Source: UBA6398 sp963660485
Lineage (GTDB): Bacteria; Bacteroidota; Bacteroidia; Bacteroidales; Bacteroidaceae
Direction: 5' to 3'
NCBI GenBank assembly: GCA_963660485.1
Contig: CAVKYH010000002.1
Span: 124,001 to 188,000, forward strand
DNA: 64,000 nt
Part shown: piece by piece, positions 27,429-36,962 of the stretch
Layout: every line of letters starts with the position of its first letter
Position numbering within the stretch: the stretch's first letter is position 1
Program-made: the position numbers and the translations under genes
Notes under the pieces: generated by a model
Databases searched by the model: none
What the model was told of the DNA's origin: nothing
What the model saw: only the letters and a program-made list of their open reading frames with translations

Positions 27429-28063
27429 TGACGGCAAAGGTTGGCGGCAATAGGGGAGTGGTTTTCGGCATCGCGATAGCTGCCGTTTTGTGGTTCATGA
27501 TGTTTTCGCCGTGGACTGCACCCTATCTCAATTTCTGGATAGCCATGACATTTTCGGCCATAGTGCTTACGGCTACTGCCACGGTGCTTTGCCGCGAGTG
27601 GACAAGGGATTTCAGGATAACTTGGAAGCAGATATCGTTCGGGCTCCTCATTGCTTTTGTGCTTTGGTGGGTGTTTTTTATCGGCGACAAGCTATCACAG
27701 ATGATTTTCAACTTTGCGCGGCCGCAAGTAGATATGATATATTCCATGCGCGACGGCACAAATTCCACTCTCATCGCGCTCCTGCTGCTGTTTATAATAG
27801 GTCCTGCCGAAGAGATATTCTGGCGCGGCTTCGTGCAACGCCGTTTGATGCAGAAGTTCAGCCCCACCGTGGGTTTTCTAATTGCCACGGCATGCTATAC
27901 ACTGGTTCACATCTGGTCGTTCAACTTTATGCTCATAATGGCAGCCCTTGTGGTAGGCTTTTGCTGGGGTCTGGTTTATAGGATATTCCCAAAAAGCCTC
28001 ACTGCGCTCGTTATCTCGCATGCAGTGTGGGACGCATGCGCATTTGTGGTATTTGCGTTCTGA
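27428..28063 (+). CDS. CPBP-family intramembrane glutamic endopeptidase
   Basis: A 211-residue protein with about six to seven membrane segments. The CPBP (CaaX protease and bacteriocin-processing) motifs are complete: E128-E129 with R133 (PAEEIFWRGFVQ), H161 (TLVHIWSF) and H198 (ISHAVWDACAF). Such proteins cleave membrane peptides or process prenylated proteins; some serve in immunity to bacteriocins. The substrate here is unknown. It is coupled to menA by a one-base overlap. Confidence 0.92.
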   Translation: MTAKVGGNRGVVFGIAIAAVLWFMMFSPWTAPYLNFWIAMTFSAIVLTATATVLCREWTRDFRITWKQISFGLLIAFVLWWVFFIGDKLSQMIFNFARPQVDMIYSMRDGTNSTLIALLLLFIIGPAEEIFWRGFVQRRLMQKFSPTVGFLIATACYTLVHIWSFNFMLIMAALVVGFCWGLVYRIFPKSLTALVISHAVWDACAFVVFAF

Positions 28064-28140
28064 TTTGCGAGGCATTCTAAGCAAATGGGAACCGATAGTT
28101 TCAACCCCTTTTGAGGAACTGAAAAACGGTTGCCGTATAT

Positions 28141-28213
28141 CGAAAAAACAATGTCTGATATTATCTAAATAATGTCAGACATTGTTTGAATAATGTCAGA
28201 CCTCTGAAAAACG
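28141..28213. repeat. 21-bp-phased three-head element, ATGTCAGACAT class (left part of a composite)
   Basis: 73 bp. Heads ATGTCTGATAT, ATGTCAGACAT and ATGTCAGACCT, with spacers TATCTAAATA and TGTTTGAATA. The outer spacers are CGAAAAAACA and CTGAAAAACG. The middle head is an exact odd palindrome. It has the same geometry as the other elements but a different head set. Together with 28214-28423 it forms a composite whose reverse complement is found at 52032-52336. Confidence 0.8.
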
Positions 28214-28350
28214 ATATATTCTCCGGCTTTTCGTGTGTCTGTTTTACAAGTTTTGCGAGCCGAAACGGAAGTCTTTTTTCCGCATGCCTGACGCCTCGAT
28301 CCGCAAGCCGAAAAAACTGTTGCGCAGGGCGAAAAAATTTGTCGGCATCT

Positions 28351-28423
28351 CAGAAAAACTCCGGGCCACCAAATTTAAATTCCGGGCCATGTAATTTAAA
28401 TTAGATGCGTCGGAGTTTTTCAC
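28351..28423. repeat. 21-bp-phased three-head element 7
   Basis: 73 bp. Heads CCGGGCCACCA, CCGGGCCATGT and AGATGCGTCGG; outer spacers CAGAAAAACT and AGTTTTTCAC. To its left, A-runs continue at exactly 21-base steps (GCGAAAAAAT at 28329, CCGAAAAAAC at 28308). Element 13 has the same heads in reverse complement. The elements here and the rprY terminator fill the 433-base gap 28064-28496. Confidence 0.9.
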
Positions 28424-28445
28424 GAGATGCGAGGAAGTAAAAAAC

Positions 28446-28479
28446 AAAAGCGCACCGACTTTGTGCCGATGCGCTTTTG
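28446..28479 (-). terminator. Intrinsic terminator of rprXY
   Basis: AAAAGCGCA and TGCGCTTTT arms lie just downstream of the rprY stop on the minus strand, followed by T-rich sequence on that strand. Confidence 0.8.
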
Positions 28480-28496
28480 TATTGTCTTTCTGATGT

Positions 28497-29189
28497 TTAA
28501 GACGGAATGATAAGCTTGTAGCCTTTACCGTGTATGTTGATGATTTCAACATCGGGGTCGGCGCGCAAATGTTTGCGGAGCTTGGTGATGTAAACGTCCA
28601 TGCTGCGCGCATTGAAATAGTTGTCGTCCACCCAAATTGTCTTCAAGGCAAAATCACGCTGCAATATCTCGTTGGCATGCTCGCACAAAAGTTTCAGCAG
28701 GTCGCATTCCTTTGTGGTGAGCTTGGTGGTCTCCTCGCCAATCTTGAGAGTCTGTTTCTGCGTGTCGAATGCAAACTTGCCAATCTGGTAGCTTGTTTGC
28801 TCGTTGGTCTTTTTGCCGTGAACGCGACGCAGTATTGCTTCAATACGAAACACAAGCTCTTCCATCGAGAACGGCTTTGTGATGTAGTCGTCGCCGCCTA
28901 TTTTGAAACCGTTCAGAATGTCGGCCTTCAATGTCTTGGCTGTGAGGAAAATTATGGGCACTTCAGAATTCACCTGACGTATTTCCTTTGCAAGAGTAAA
29001 GCCGTCTTTTTTCGGCATCATCACATCGAGAACGCAGATGTCAAACTTGTTTTTCATGAATGAGCGGAATCCAGCTTCGCCGTCCTGGCAAAGTTCGGTG
29101 TCAAAACCTTTTGCCTGCAAATATTCGCGCAGGAGCATTCCGAGATTCTCATCGTCTTCGCAAAGAAGAATGTGCATTTGTTCGTCCAT
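28497..29189 (-). CDS. rprY: OmpR-family response regulator RprY
   Basis: A 230-residue two-component response regulator. The receiver domain has the acidic pair in LLCEDDEN, the phospho-acceptor in VLDVMMPKKDG and the switch lysine in GGDDYITKPFS. The C-terminal winged helix ends with VYITKLRKHLRADPDVEII, then NIHGKGYKL. The sequence fits RprY, the Bacteroides regulator of a membrane-associated regulon paired with RprX. It lies two bases downstream of the kinase gene, and a terminator follows. Confidence 0.93.
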   Translation of the reverse strand: MDEQMHILLCEDDENLGMLLREYLQAKGFDTELCQDGEAGFRSFMKNKFDICVLDVMMPKKDGFTLAKEIRQVNSEVPIIFLTAKTLKADILNGFKIGGDDYITKPFSMEELVFRIEAILRRVHGKKTNEQTSYQIGKFAFDTQKQTLKIGEETTKLTTKECDLLKLLCEHANEILQRDFALKTIWVDDNYFNARSMDVYITKLRKHLRADPDVEIINIHGKGYKLIIPS

Positions 29190-29191
29190 AG

Positions 29192-30745
29192 TCAGTTGTT
29201 TTTTATTATTGGTAATGTTATTACGAAATCAGTGCCTTTGCCGTATTGGCTTTCGGCATGTATGTTGCCGTCGTGCAGTTCCACGATTTGTTTCACATAG
29301 GCAAGTCCGAGCCCGAAGCCTTTCACGTCGTGGCGGTTGCCCGTGTGTACGCGATAGAAGCGGGTGAAAATCTTGTGAATGTCCTCGCGCTTTATACCGA
29401 TGCCGTTGTCCTTCACGTCAATCACTATATGGTTGCCGTCGTTGCGCGTGGAAATCTGCAGTTGTAGCGGCGTGTCTTCGCGGCGATACTTCAAGGCGTT
29501 GTCAAGCAGGTTGAAAATCACATTCGTAAGGTGGATTTCGTCGCCGTATACCATGGCGTTTTCCGCTGTAAGCCCGGTGGTGAGTTCGCCTCCCACATTG
29601 TTCACCTTTATCAGGTAGGTGTGCGCCACATCTTCGATAAGTTTGTTCATATCGAGCTCGCGTTTGTTGTAGCGTGCCTTGTTGTGCTCATAAAGCGAAA
29701 CCTGCAACACTTTTTCTACCTGGAAGCGCAAACGTTTAGTCTCGTCGTTGATCACTCCTGAGAGATGCTGGAACATTTTGTCGTTTTTGCCCACCGAGGG
29801 GTCCGACAACATTTGTGCGGCGAGGGATATGGTTGAAATTGGAGTCTTGAATTCGTGGGTCATGTTGTTTATGAAATCATTTTTCATCTCTGTATATCTG
29901 CGTTGGCGCAATATGAGATAAATGATAAACACGTACATCACGAGCAGGATTATTGTAAACATGAGCGCGGGCACCATGAAACGTATGCTCTGGAATATGT
30001 AGCGGTTCATGTCGGGGAAGTGGAGCTTGATAATGGTCATGTTGTCGGGCGAATCGTTAGGAAACAGGATTCGTGCCACTGCATGACTTTCTCCGTCAGA
30101 GCTGTAATCGGTGCAACGGTATATTTCCTTGCCTTTATGGTCGAGCAGACGGAAATGATAGGGTATGTTGATGCCGTTGTTGGCCAGTTCGAATTTCAGG
30201 TTGCGGTCGAGGTCGCGGAAGTCGATACGTTTGTTGATTGGTTTCGAACTTGATTCGGAGAGGAGCAGATATATTACGTCGTTGAGCGTATTTGATTGGT
30301 AAACATAGCGCTTCTTGATCACATCCTTCATCTCCTTGGTGATATTATTTTTGGGGAACGGCGGCTGGTGGAGCATTTCTATCGGAAGCTTCTCCGATTG
30401 CATGCCCGGCATAGTCTCCAAAAGAGGGAATTGCGCCGTTGTGGTGTCTTTTTTGAGGTGCGGATTTTCAGCCTTGGCGTTGTTGAGCTGCGGCGTAATG
30501 GTGTCGCGCACTGCTATCTCGGCATTCGGTCGGATAAAACGCTTGGCGTCGAGTATGAGGCCGCGGCGAGTTTCTTCGAATTCCATATTATGGCTCACTC
30601 GCGTGATACTTCGGTTAACCGATTCGCTGAACTGCTCGCGACGAATGTCGATTACTTCGCGCAGATAGCTGAGCTGCAGGAAAAACAATATGACGAAGCA
30701 AATGCCCATCAGTATTGCAACTATTATGATTGTTGACTTTTTCAT
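29192..30745 (-). CDS. rprX: Sensor histidine kinase RprX
   Basis: A 517-residue inner-membrane sensor kinase. There are two membrane segments (about 6-28 and 270-295) around a periplasmic sensor region. The dimerisation box NNMTHEFKTPISTISLAAQM holds the phospho-histidine near residue 315. The ATPase domain has NVIFNLLDNALKY, VKDNGIGIKRED and GFGLGLAYVK (N, G1 and G2 boxes). It is cognate to RprY immediately downstream. RprXY is named from Bacteroides fragilis, where it was found through tetracycline-related regulation. Confidence 0.93.
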   Translation of the reverse strand: MKKSTIIIVAILMGICFVILFFLQLSYLREVIDIRREQFSESVNRSITRVSHNMEFEETRRGLILDAKRFIRPNAEIAVRDTITPQLNNAKAENPHLKKDTTTAQFPLLETMPGMQSEKLPIEMLHQPPFPKNNITKEMKDVIKKRYVYQSNTLNDVIYLLLSESSSKPINKRIDFRDLDRNLKFELANNGINIPYHFRLLDHKGKEIYRCTDYSSDGESHAVARILFPNDSPDNMTIIKLHFPDMNRYIFQSIRFMVPALMFTIILLVMYVFIIYLILRQRRYTEMKNDFINNMTHEFKTPISTISLAAQMLSDPSVGKNDKMFQHLSGVINDETKRLRFQVEKVLQVSLYEHNKARYNKRELDMNKLIEDVAHTYLIKVNNVGGELTTGLTAENAMVYGDEIHLTNVIFNLLDNALKYRREDTPLQLQISTRNDGNHIVIDVKDNGIGIKREDIHKIFTRFYRVHTGNRHDVKGFGLGLAYVKQIVELHDGNIHAESQYGKGTDFVITLPIIKNN

Positions 30746-30749
30746 ACGG

Positions 30750-30757
30750 CAAATGTA
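30750..30757 (-). promoter_or_regulatory. -7 box for rprXY
   Basis: The minus strand reads TACATTTG, very close to the ATG at 30745. No clear -33 box is seen. Confidence 0.4.
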
Positions 30758-30951
30758 GAAATACTCCCGTTAAGTGTATGTAGTTTTTCTTTGTCTTTAT
30801 TTGGTATTTTAACTATATTGGCTTAATTTCAAGATTTAGTTATCAAAACAACAATTAACTGCGTGAAAATCGCTCCAAAAAGCCTTGCGTTTGTAAAAAA
30901 GCCGTTGACTTTTTAGCATCGTTTATTGAGGAAAAAACGAGATGCGTTGTA

Positions 30952-31024
30952 GTAAAAAACTCCGGGCCATGTAATTTAAATTAGATGGCCCGGAATTTAA
31001 ATTTGGTGGCCCGGAGTTTTTCTG
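30952..31024. repeat. 21-bp-phased three-head element 8
   Basis: 73 bp between the divergent rprX and dxs. Heads CCGGGCCATGT, AGATGGCCCGG and TGGTGGCCCGG, identical in order to element 6. To its right is the flank motif TGCGCAGCATGGTTT, which also occurs beside element 13. A longer in-frame dxs start at 30985 lies inside this element and is rejected. Confidence 0.9.
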
Positions 31025-31101
31025 AGATGCCGTGTCGTTTTTCCACCCTGCGCAGCATGGTTTCCGGGCTTGGCTGTGAAGCGGACGGCAAGCCGTGGAA
31101 T

Positions 31102-31132
31102 TTTGCCACTTCATGCAAAAATTCTAACTTTG
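31102..31132 (+). promoter_or_regulatory. Promoter for dxs-trkA-trkH
   Basis: The best promoter match in the window: -33 TTTG (31102-31105), a 19-base spacer and -7 TAACTTTG (31125-31132). The dxs ATG is 21 bases downstream. Confidence 0.75.
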
Positions 31133-31152
31133 CACTATTATATAATAATGTA

Positions 31153-33057
31153 ATGGAAGACGACGCAAAATATCCTCTATTGTCAACGATAAACTATCCC
31201 GACGACCTTCGACGGCTAAGGATAGAGCAGCTTCCGCAACTGTGCAAGGAGCTGCGTGGATTCCTTATAGATTGTCTTTCAAAAAACCCCGGACATTTCG
31301 CATCAAGCCTCGGAGTGGTGGAACTCACTGTGGCGCTCCACTATGTGTTCAACACTCCATACGACCGCCTTGTGTGGGACGTGGGACACCAGGCCTATCC
31401 CCACAAGATACTTACCGGAAGGCGCGAACGCTTCTCCACAAACCGGCAAATGGGAGGCCTGCGGCCGTTTCCTACGCCCTTTGAGAGCGAATACGACACC
31501 TTTACGAGCGGACATGCCTCGAATTCCATCTCGGCCGCACTTGGAATGGCCGTGGCTGCGGAGCGGAAAGGCGAAATACAGCGACACGTAGTTGCTATAA
31601 TAGGCGACGGAGCAATGAGCGGCGGACTCGCTTTTGAAGGACTCAACAACGTTTCGTCTACACCAAACAACATGCTCATCATTCTCAACGACAACGGAAT
31701 GAGCATCGACCGCAGTGTGGGCGGAATGAAACAATATCTGCGGCATCTCCACACTTCAACGGGATACAACAGGCTGCGCTTCAAACTGTCGCAGAAGTTG
31801 ATGAAATTAGGTTTCCTCAACGATTCGCGCAGAAACACCATAATCCGTTTCAACAACTCCATAAAATCGATTCTCGCCAATCAGCAGAATATTTTCGAGG
31901 GACTCAACATACGCTATTTCGGACCTATGTACGGCCACGACGTGATAGAACTCGTGCGCACGCTCAGCGAAATAAAGGATATGAAAGGCCCGAAACTCCT
32001 TCACATACATACCACGAAGGGAAAAGGCTACCGCCCTGCCGAACTCGAGGCTGCGGCATGGCATTATCCCGGAAAATTCGAACGCAAGACCGGCAAGTTT
32101 ATCAAAGAAGACATCTCGGACGAAGGACCTAAGTATCAGGACGTGTTTGGCGAGACATTGCTTGAACTGGCACGCAGCAACGCAAGAATCGTGGGCATCA
32201 CGCCCGCAATGCCAACGGGCTGCTCGATGTGTATAATGCAGAAAGCAATGCCCGGCAGGGTTTTCGATGTGGGAATAGCCGAGGGACACGCCGTAACATT
32301 CGCTGCAGGTTTGGCAAAAGACGGAATGATGCCGTTTTGCAACATATACTCCTCGTTTGCACAGCGCGCCTACGACAATATAATCCACGACGCGGCAATT
32401 CTAAACGTCAACATGTGTCTCTGTCTTGACCGCGCCGGATTGGTGGGCCATGACGGACCTACACACCACGGCGCTTTCGACCTGGCATACCTTCGCCCCA
32501 TTCCGCATACCACTATCGCTTCGCCCTATGACGAACATGAATTGCGCAACCTCATGTATACGGCGCAGCTGCCGGGACACGGACTGTTTGTGATACGCTA
32601 TCCGCGCGGCAACGGCAACCTTAAGGACTGGCACAACGAGATGCAGGAAATACCCGTGGGCAAGGGACGCAAAATACGCGAGGGAAAAGATATCGCAATA
32701 CTGAGCATCGGCCCCGTGGGACAGGTGGTGGAAGACGCGATAAACGATGTGGTTTCTTCAAACCCCGATATCGCCCCCGCACACTACGACATGCGTTTCC
32801 TCAAACCCATAGACACGGAAATTCTCGGCCAGGTGGCGAATTTCAAAAGAGTGATAACCATTGAGGACGGGGTTAGAAAAGGCGGACTCGGCTCGGAAGT
32901 GGCAGAATATTTCGCAGCCCGTGCTATTAGTACGCAGATAATTTCGTTGGGATTGCCCGATGAATTTGTGGAGCACGGCAGCCCGGCAGAACTTTACCGA
33001 CTCACCGGGCTCGACAAGCAGTCCATAATAGACGAGATAATAAAACCATTGCCATGA
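31153..33057 (+). CDS. dxs: 1-deoxy-D-xylulose-5-phosphate synthase
   Basis: A 634-residue TPP enzyme, first step of the non-mevalonate isoprenoid pathway (pyruvate plus glyceraldehyde 3-phosphate). The start at 31153 follows a consensus promoter; the family N-terminus is then YPDDLRRLRIEQLPQLCKEL. The TPP motif is IIGDGAMSGGLAFEGLNN near 155, the DVGHQAYPHKILTGRR stretch is near 78, and the catalytic glutamate lies in DVGIAEGHAVTFAAGL near 375. It overlaps trkA by four bases (ATGA). Its products feed prenyl chains used by menA. Confidence 0.96.
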   Translation: MEDDAKYPLLSTINYPDDLRRLRIEQLPQLCKELRGFLIDCLSKNPGHFASSLGVVELTVALHYVFNTPYDRLVWDVGHQAYPHKILTGRRERFSTNRQMGGLRPFPTPFESEYDTFTSGHASNSISAALGMAVAAERKGEIQRHVVAIIGDGAMSGGLAFEGLNNVSSTPNNMLIILNDNGMSIDRSVGGMKQYLRHLHTSTGYNRLRFKLSQKLMKLGFLNDSRRNTIIRFNNSIKSILANQQNIFEGLNIRYFGPMYGHDVIELVRTLSEIKDMKGPKLLHIHTTKGKGYRPAELEAAAWHYPGKFERKTGKFIKEDISDEGPKYQDVFGETLLELARSNARIVGITPAMPTGCSMCIMQKAMPGRVFDVGIAEGHAVTFAAGLAKDGMMPFCNIYSSFAQRAYDNIIHDAAILNVNMCLCLDRAGLVGHDGPTHHGAFDLAYLRPIPHTTIASPYDEHELRNLMYTAQLPGHGLFVIRYPRGNGNLKDWHNEMQEIPVGKGRKIREGKDIAILSIGPVGQVVEDAINDVVSSNPDIAPAHYDMRFLKPIDTEILGQVANFKRVITIEDGVRKGGLGSEVAEYFAARAISTQIISLGLPDEFVEHGSPAELYRLTGLDKQSIIDEIIKPLP

Positions 33058-34397
33058 GAATCCTTATAGGAGGCGCGGGAGCGGTGGGAGTGCATCTTGC
33101 AAAGCTTCTCTCGCGCGAAAACCACGACATAGTGCTTATTGATACCAATGAAGCACGCCTTGCAAACCTGCAAAACGATTTCGATCTCATGACCGTGAAC
33201 GCTTCGCCCACTTCAATTGCCGCACTCGAGGAAGCCGGCGCGCAGAATGCCGACCTCGCAGTGGGAGTAATGGAGAATGAGGCGAGCAACATGGCTTTCT
33301 GTATGTTTGCCCACAGCCTCGGCGCAAAAAAGACCGTAGCGCGTGTGGATTCCTACGAATATACGGCAGAACGATACAAGGACTTTTTCAAAGACATCGG
33401 CATCGACTCCAAAATATATCCCGAAGCCCTCGCCGCACAAGAGATAGTGGATTCAATGAAACGCAGCTGGATTCGACAGTGGTGGGAAGTGAAAGGCGGA
33501 GAACTCGTTCTGATTGGCGTGAAAATACGCAAAGGTTCGCGAATACTCAATATCCCGTTAAAAAAACTCTGCGGACCAGACGCGCCATACCATATCGTGG
33601 CTGTGAAACGAAAGATGGAAACGATAATCCCTCATGGCGACGACGAAATAAAGAGCCAGGATGTGGTTTATTTCATGACCACGCAAAAATATATACCTTA
33701 CATTCGCGAAATTTCCGACAAGGGAGATTATCCCGACGTGAGAAACGCAATAATTTCGGGCGGCGGAAACACGGCGATGTGCGTCGTGAGACAAATGCCC
33801 GACTATATGCGCGTGAAAATAATAGAACAGGACGAACAAAGATGCCGTTTACTCACGGAACAACTGGACATTAGCAAACACGCAATGGTTATCCACGGCG
33901 ATGGAAGCGACATTTCTTTGCTGCAATCCGAGGGAATTCATACCACAGAGGCTTTCCTCGCGCTTACAAGCGACACGGAATCAAACATACTCAGTTGTCT
34001 TGCCGCGAAAAGAATGGGCGTGCGAAAAACAATTGCTATCGTTGAAAACACAGACTATATCCCGATGGCGGAGAGCCTTGACATTGGAACGATAATCAAC
34101 AAGCAAACCGTGGCAGCGAGTCATATTTATCAGATGATGCTCAACGCCGACGTAACAAACGTGAAATGTCTCACGGTATCCAATGCCGATGTTGCGGAGT
34201 TTGTTGTCAAGAAAGATTCAAAGGTTACGCGCAAGCCGGTAAAGGACCTCGGGCTTCCGGCAAACCTTACCCTTGGCGGTTTGGTGAGAAACGGAAAGGG
34301 AATGCTCGTTAACGGTAATACGCAGATACAGGAAGGCGATGAAGTAGTGGTGTTCTGTATCGGCAATATCCAAAAGATAGAGAAGTATTTCATATAA
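33054..34397 (+). CDS. trkA: Trk potassium uptake regulator TrkA
   Basis: A 447-residue cytoplasmic protein with two RCK_N/RCK_C repeats. The first NAD-binding loop is GGAGAVGVHLAKLLS at the start, with the acidic end of the second strand in DIVLIDTNEARL. The second Rossmann domain begins near residue 225 (NAIISGGGNTAMCVV). The C-terminal RCK_C ends with IQEGDEVVVFCIG. It gates the TrkH channel encoded next. It overlaps dxs by four bases. Confidence 0.95.
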   Translation: MRILIGGAGAVGVHLAKLLSRENHDIVLIDTNEARLANLQNDFDLMTVNASPTSIAALEEAGAQNADLAVGVMENEASNMAFCMFAHSLGAKKTVARVDSYEYTAERYKDFFKDIGIDSKIYPEALAAQEIVDSMKRSWIRQWWEVKGGELVLIGVKIRKGSRILNIPLKKLCGPDAPYHIVAVKRKMETIIPHGDDEIKSQDVVYFMTTQKYIPYIREISDKGDYPDVRNAIISGGGNTAMCVVRQMPDYMRVKIIEQDEQRCRLLTEQLDISKHAMVIHGDGSDISLLQSEGIHTTEAFLALTSDTESNILSCLAAKRMGVRKTIAIVENTDYIPMAESLDIGTIINKQTVAASHIYQMMLNADVTNVKCLTVSNADVAEFVVKKDSKVTRKPVKDLGLPANLTLGGLVRNGKGMLVNGNTQIQEGDEVVVFCIGNIQKIEKYFI

Positions 34398-34434
34398 CAG
34401 GCATTGTATATCCCTCAAGAAAAATCCCGATAGA

Positions 34435-35889
34435 ATGAACGCGAAACTTATAACCAGGCTTACGGGTACGCTGTTGCTTATAGAGAGTGTGGCGTTTGCT
34501 CTGTGCGTTATAGTATCGGTTATTTACCGCGATTCAGACATTTCCGCCTTTGTCGTCTCGTTTCTCACCGCAATTACGTTGGGTTTATTGCTTAGGCGGT
34601 TTGGCCGCGGGGCAAAGTTGGTGTTTACAAGATACGACAGCTTTGTTATCGTAACTGCTTCGTGGCTTGCGAGCACGCTTGTAGGCACGTTGCCTTATAT
34701 TCTGAGCGGCGCGCTTCCTACTTTCACCGATGCATTTTTTGAAACAATGTCGGGATTTACAACTACCGGCGCAACTGTTATCGACGATATAGATTCCCAG
34801 CCGCACGGTATACTGTTTTGGCGTGCTATCACCAATTGGGTGGGGGGACTTGGTATCGTATTGTTTACCCTTGCTATACTCCCGTCGAATGGCACGGGCG
34901 AGATAAAATTGTTTGCAGCCGAAATGACCGGGCCAAACAAGAGCAAACTCCACCCGCGCCTGAAAACAACACTCCATTGGCTGTGGTCGATATATTTGCT
35001 GCTTACGGTGTTTTGCGCATTGGCCTTGTATTTTGCGGGGATGGGGAAGTTCGACAGCATTTGCCACGCATTTTCCACCACAGCTACGGGCGGGTTTTCC
35101 ACCCATTCGCAAAGCATTGCCTATTTCCGCTCGTCGGCAATAGAATATGTGGAAATCTTTTTCATGTTTCTCTCCGGAATAAATTTCTCATTGCTCTACG
35201 CTTTGTTTTTCCGGGGAAAGTTCAAGATGTTCTTCCACAATTCCGAGCTCAAGTTGTATGTATTTTCCGCGTTGTCGGCCACGGCGTTCATTGCAGCCTG
35301 CCTTTTTGCCTACAAGAACTTATCTGTTGGTGAATCCCTGCGCCAGGCTCTGTTCAGCGTGGTTTCCATTGGCACTTCCACCGGTTTTGTTTCCACCAAT
35401 TTCATGGAGTGGTTGCCCGCCACATGGATTGTGTTGCTTCTGCTAATGTTTGTGGGCGCTTGTGCCGGGTCGACGAGCGGCGGATTCAAGATGGTGCGCA
35501 TCGTAGCTTTCCTTAAAATCACGGCAAACGAGTTCAAGTATATTCTCCACCCCAACGCCGTTATTCCCGTGCGCATCAACAGGCAGACGATGAACTATTC
35601 CATGGAACACACGCTCATTGCGTTCGGCACGCTCTACCTTCTCACACTTGCGTTCGGCGTTCTTGCGTTCAACATAATGGGTGTGCCGTTGATGGATGCC
35701 GTTGGAATTTCGCTGACATCTATAGGCAATTCCGGGCCAAACGTAGGCAGTTCGTTCGGCATGCTTTCTTCGTGGAACGGTATCCCTGTGGCGGCAAAAT
35801 GGCTCAGTTCGCTTATGATGCTCATGGGACGTCTGGAACTTTTCTCCATTTTCATCTTGTTCACTCCGCGCTTCTGGAAAGACTATTAA
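34435..35889 (+). CDS. trkH: Trk potassium uptake membrane subunit TrkH
   Basis: A 484-residue channel protein with four repeated TM-pore-loop-TM modules. Selectivity-filter-like stretches are visible: FTTTGATVID near 105, TTATGGFSTH near 215, SIGTSTGFVS near 313, and SIGNSGPNVGSSFG near 430. It takes up potassium together with TrkA. The dxs-trkA-trkH order is common in Bacteroidales. No terminator or repeat element is seen before the next gene, 80 bases away. Confidence 0.95.
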   Translation: MNAKLITRLTGTLLLIESVAFALCVIVSVIYRDSDISAFVVSFLTAITLGLLLRRFGRGAKLVFTRYDSFVIVTASWLASTLVGTLPYILSGALPTFTDAFFETMSGFTTTGATVIDDIDSQPHGILFWRAITNWVGGLGIVLFTLAILPSNGTGEIKLFAAEMTGPNKSKLHPRLKTTLHWLWSIYLLLTVFCALALYFAGMGKFDSICHAFSTTATGGFSTHSQSIAYFRSSAIEYVEIFFMFLSGINFSLLYALFFRGKFKMFFHNSELKLYVFSALSATAFIAACLFAYKNLSVGESLRQALFSVVSIGTSTGFVSTNFMEWLPATWIVLLLLMFVGACAGSTSGGFKMVRIVAFLKITANEFKYILHPNAVIPVRINRQTMNYSMEHTLIAFGTLYLLTLAFGVLAFNIMGVPLMDAVGISLTSIGNSGPNVGSSFGMLSSWNGIPVAAKWLSSLMMLMGRLELFSIFILFTPRFWKDY

Positions 35890-35969
35890 GGAGAAAAACT
35901 CTGCCATGTATGTTGGCGGAAAAACTTAAAGCATTACACATATATATAATACATTCAAAACTTATAGAC

Positions 35970-36830
35970 ATGAAAGTAGTAAAAATCATTCCCGGCCTTG
36001 CCGTTGCATTTGTAGCAATGGTTTCTTTTCTCGGTTTGGCTTCTTGTAAAAACGAAACCAAGACTCTCGCCACCGACAGCATTTGCGTGAAATCCGATTC
36101 CGCAAACATTGCCGACATTAAGGTATGCGTGGATTATCCCTTCGACGGGAAAAGCGAAGTGGTGGATTCCGTAAGGGCTTACATCACCAATTGTCTGCAT
36201 TCCCACTTCATGAATCTCGACGAAAACGGCAAACCTATTTCCGACGTGGCTCTGTATGACGGCGACATCAACGACGGCAACGCGCTTGCGGCTTACTATT
36301 GCGACGCCTACCGCGCGGAGGCCGTGAAACTCCATGCCGAGGAGAGCATTCCCGCTGTTCCCGCACCTTTTGTACACTATATGGAAATAAAGATGTGCTG
36401 CGACACTTCAACCTTTGTGAGCTACACGGTGAACAACTATGTATTCTCGGGCGGAGCCCACGGAAGCGATTTCGTAGACGCGGCCACATTCAGCACTGCC
36501 GACGGACATGTTGTGGGATATCCGGTAGATACTGCAAAGGTCAAGGAACTTCAGCCCGTTTTGCGCAAATATGTTGCGGAATATATGGCGCAGAACGACA
36601 ATAGTATCAATGCCAAAAACGTTACCGACTATCTTTTTATCGACAACGACGTAATTCCGCTTCCTGTCGTTGCGCCCTATTTCACGCCCCAAGGGCTGAC
36701 ATTCGTTTACCAGCAGTATGAAATCGCGCCCTATGCCGTGGGACACCCCTCGTTCACCGTGCCCTACAAGGAACTTGCCTCATGGCTCACTTCCGAAGCC
36801 AAGGAAATCGCCGCGCCTTTCATGAAATAA
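35970..36830 (+). CDS. DUF4163/DUF3298 (RsiV-like) lipoprotein
   Basis: A 286-residue protein with a lipoprotein signal: hydrophobic stretch then LGLASCKNE, lipobox LASC. The body resembles the DUF4163-DUF3298 pair found in RsiV-type proteins (HYMEIKMCCDTSTFVSYTVN, then YVFSGGAHG; PYFTPQGLTFVYQQYEI; VGHPSFTVPYKEL). In RsiV this fold binds lysozyme, but no sigma factor or transmembrane anti-sigma part is present here, so that role should not be assumed. The start was moved to the ATG before the signal peptide; the longer frame overlaps trkH. Confidence 0.82.
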   Translation: MKVVKIIPGLAVAFVAMVSFLGLASCKNETKTLATDSICVKSDSANIADIKVCVDYPFDGKSEVVDSVRAYITNCLHSHFMNLDENGKPISDVALYDGDINDGNALAAYYCDAYRAEAVKLHAEESIPAVPAPFVHYMEIKMCCDTSTFVSYTVNNYVFSGGAHGSDFVDAATFSTADGHVVGYPVDTAKVKELQPVLRKYVAEYMAQNDNSINAKNVTDYLFIDNDVIPLPVVAPYFTPQGLTFVYQQYEIAPYAVGHPSFTVPYKELASWLTSEAKEIAAPFMK

Positions 36831-36889
36831 CCTGAAAAAAGCGCCTCGGCAACCCCCGTAAACAAAGGAAAATTTTCCCCTCAAGACAT

Positions 36890-36962
36890 CGCAAAAACTC
36901 CGACGCATCTAATTTAAATTAGATGCGTCGGAATTTAAATTTGGTGGCCCGGAATTTTTACG
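36890..36962. repeat. 21-bp-phased three-head element 9
   Basis: 73 bp. Heads CCGACGCATCT, AGATGCGTCGG and TGGTGGCCCGG; outer spacers CGCAAAAACT and AATTTTTACG. Its reverse complement has the same heads as element 2. With the nusB promoter it accounts for the 347-base gap 36831-37177. Confidence 0.9.

Noticed and set aside
30985..31152. Longer dxs start giving 56 extra residues
   Set aside because: The extension begins inside repeat element 8 and crosses a consensus promoter (31102-31132). The family N-terminus fits the ATG at 31153.
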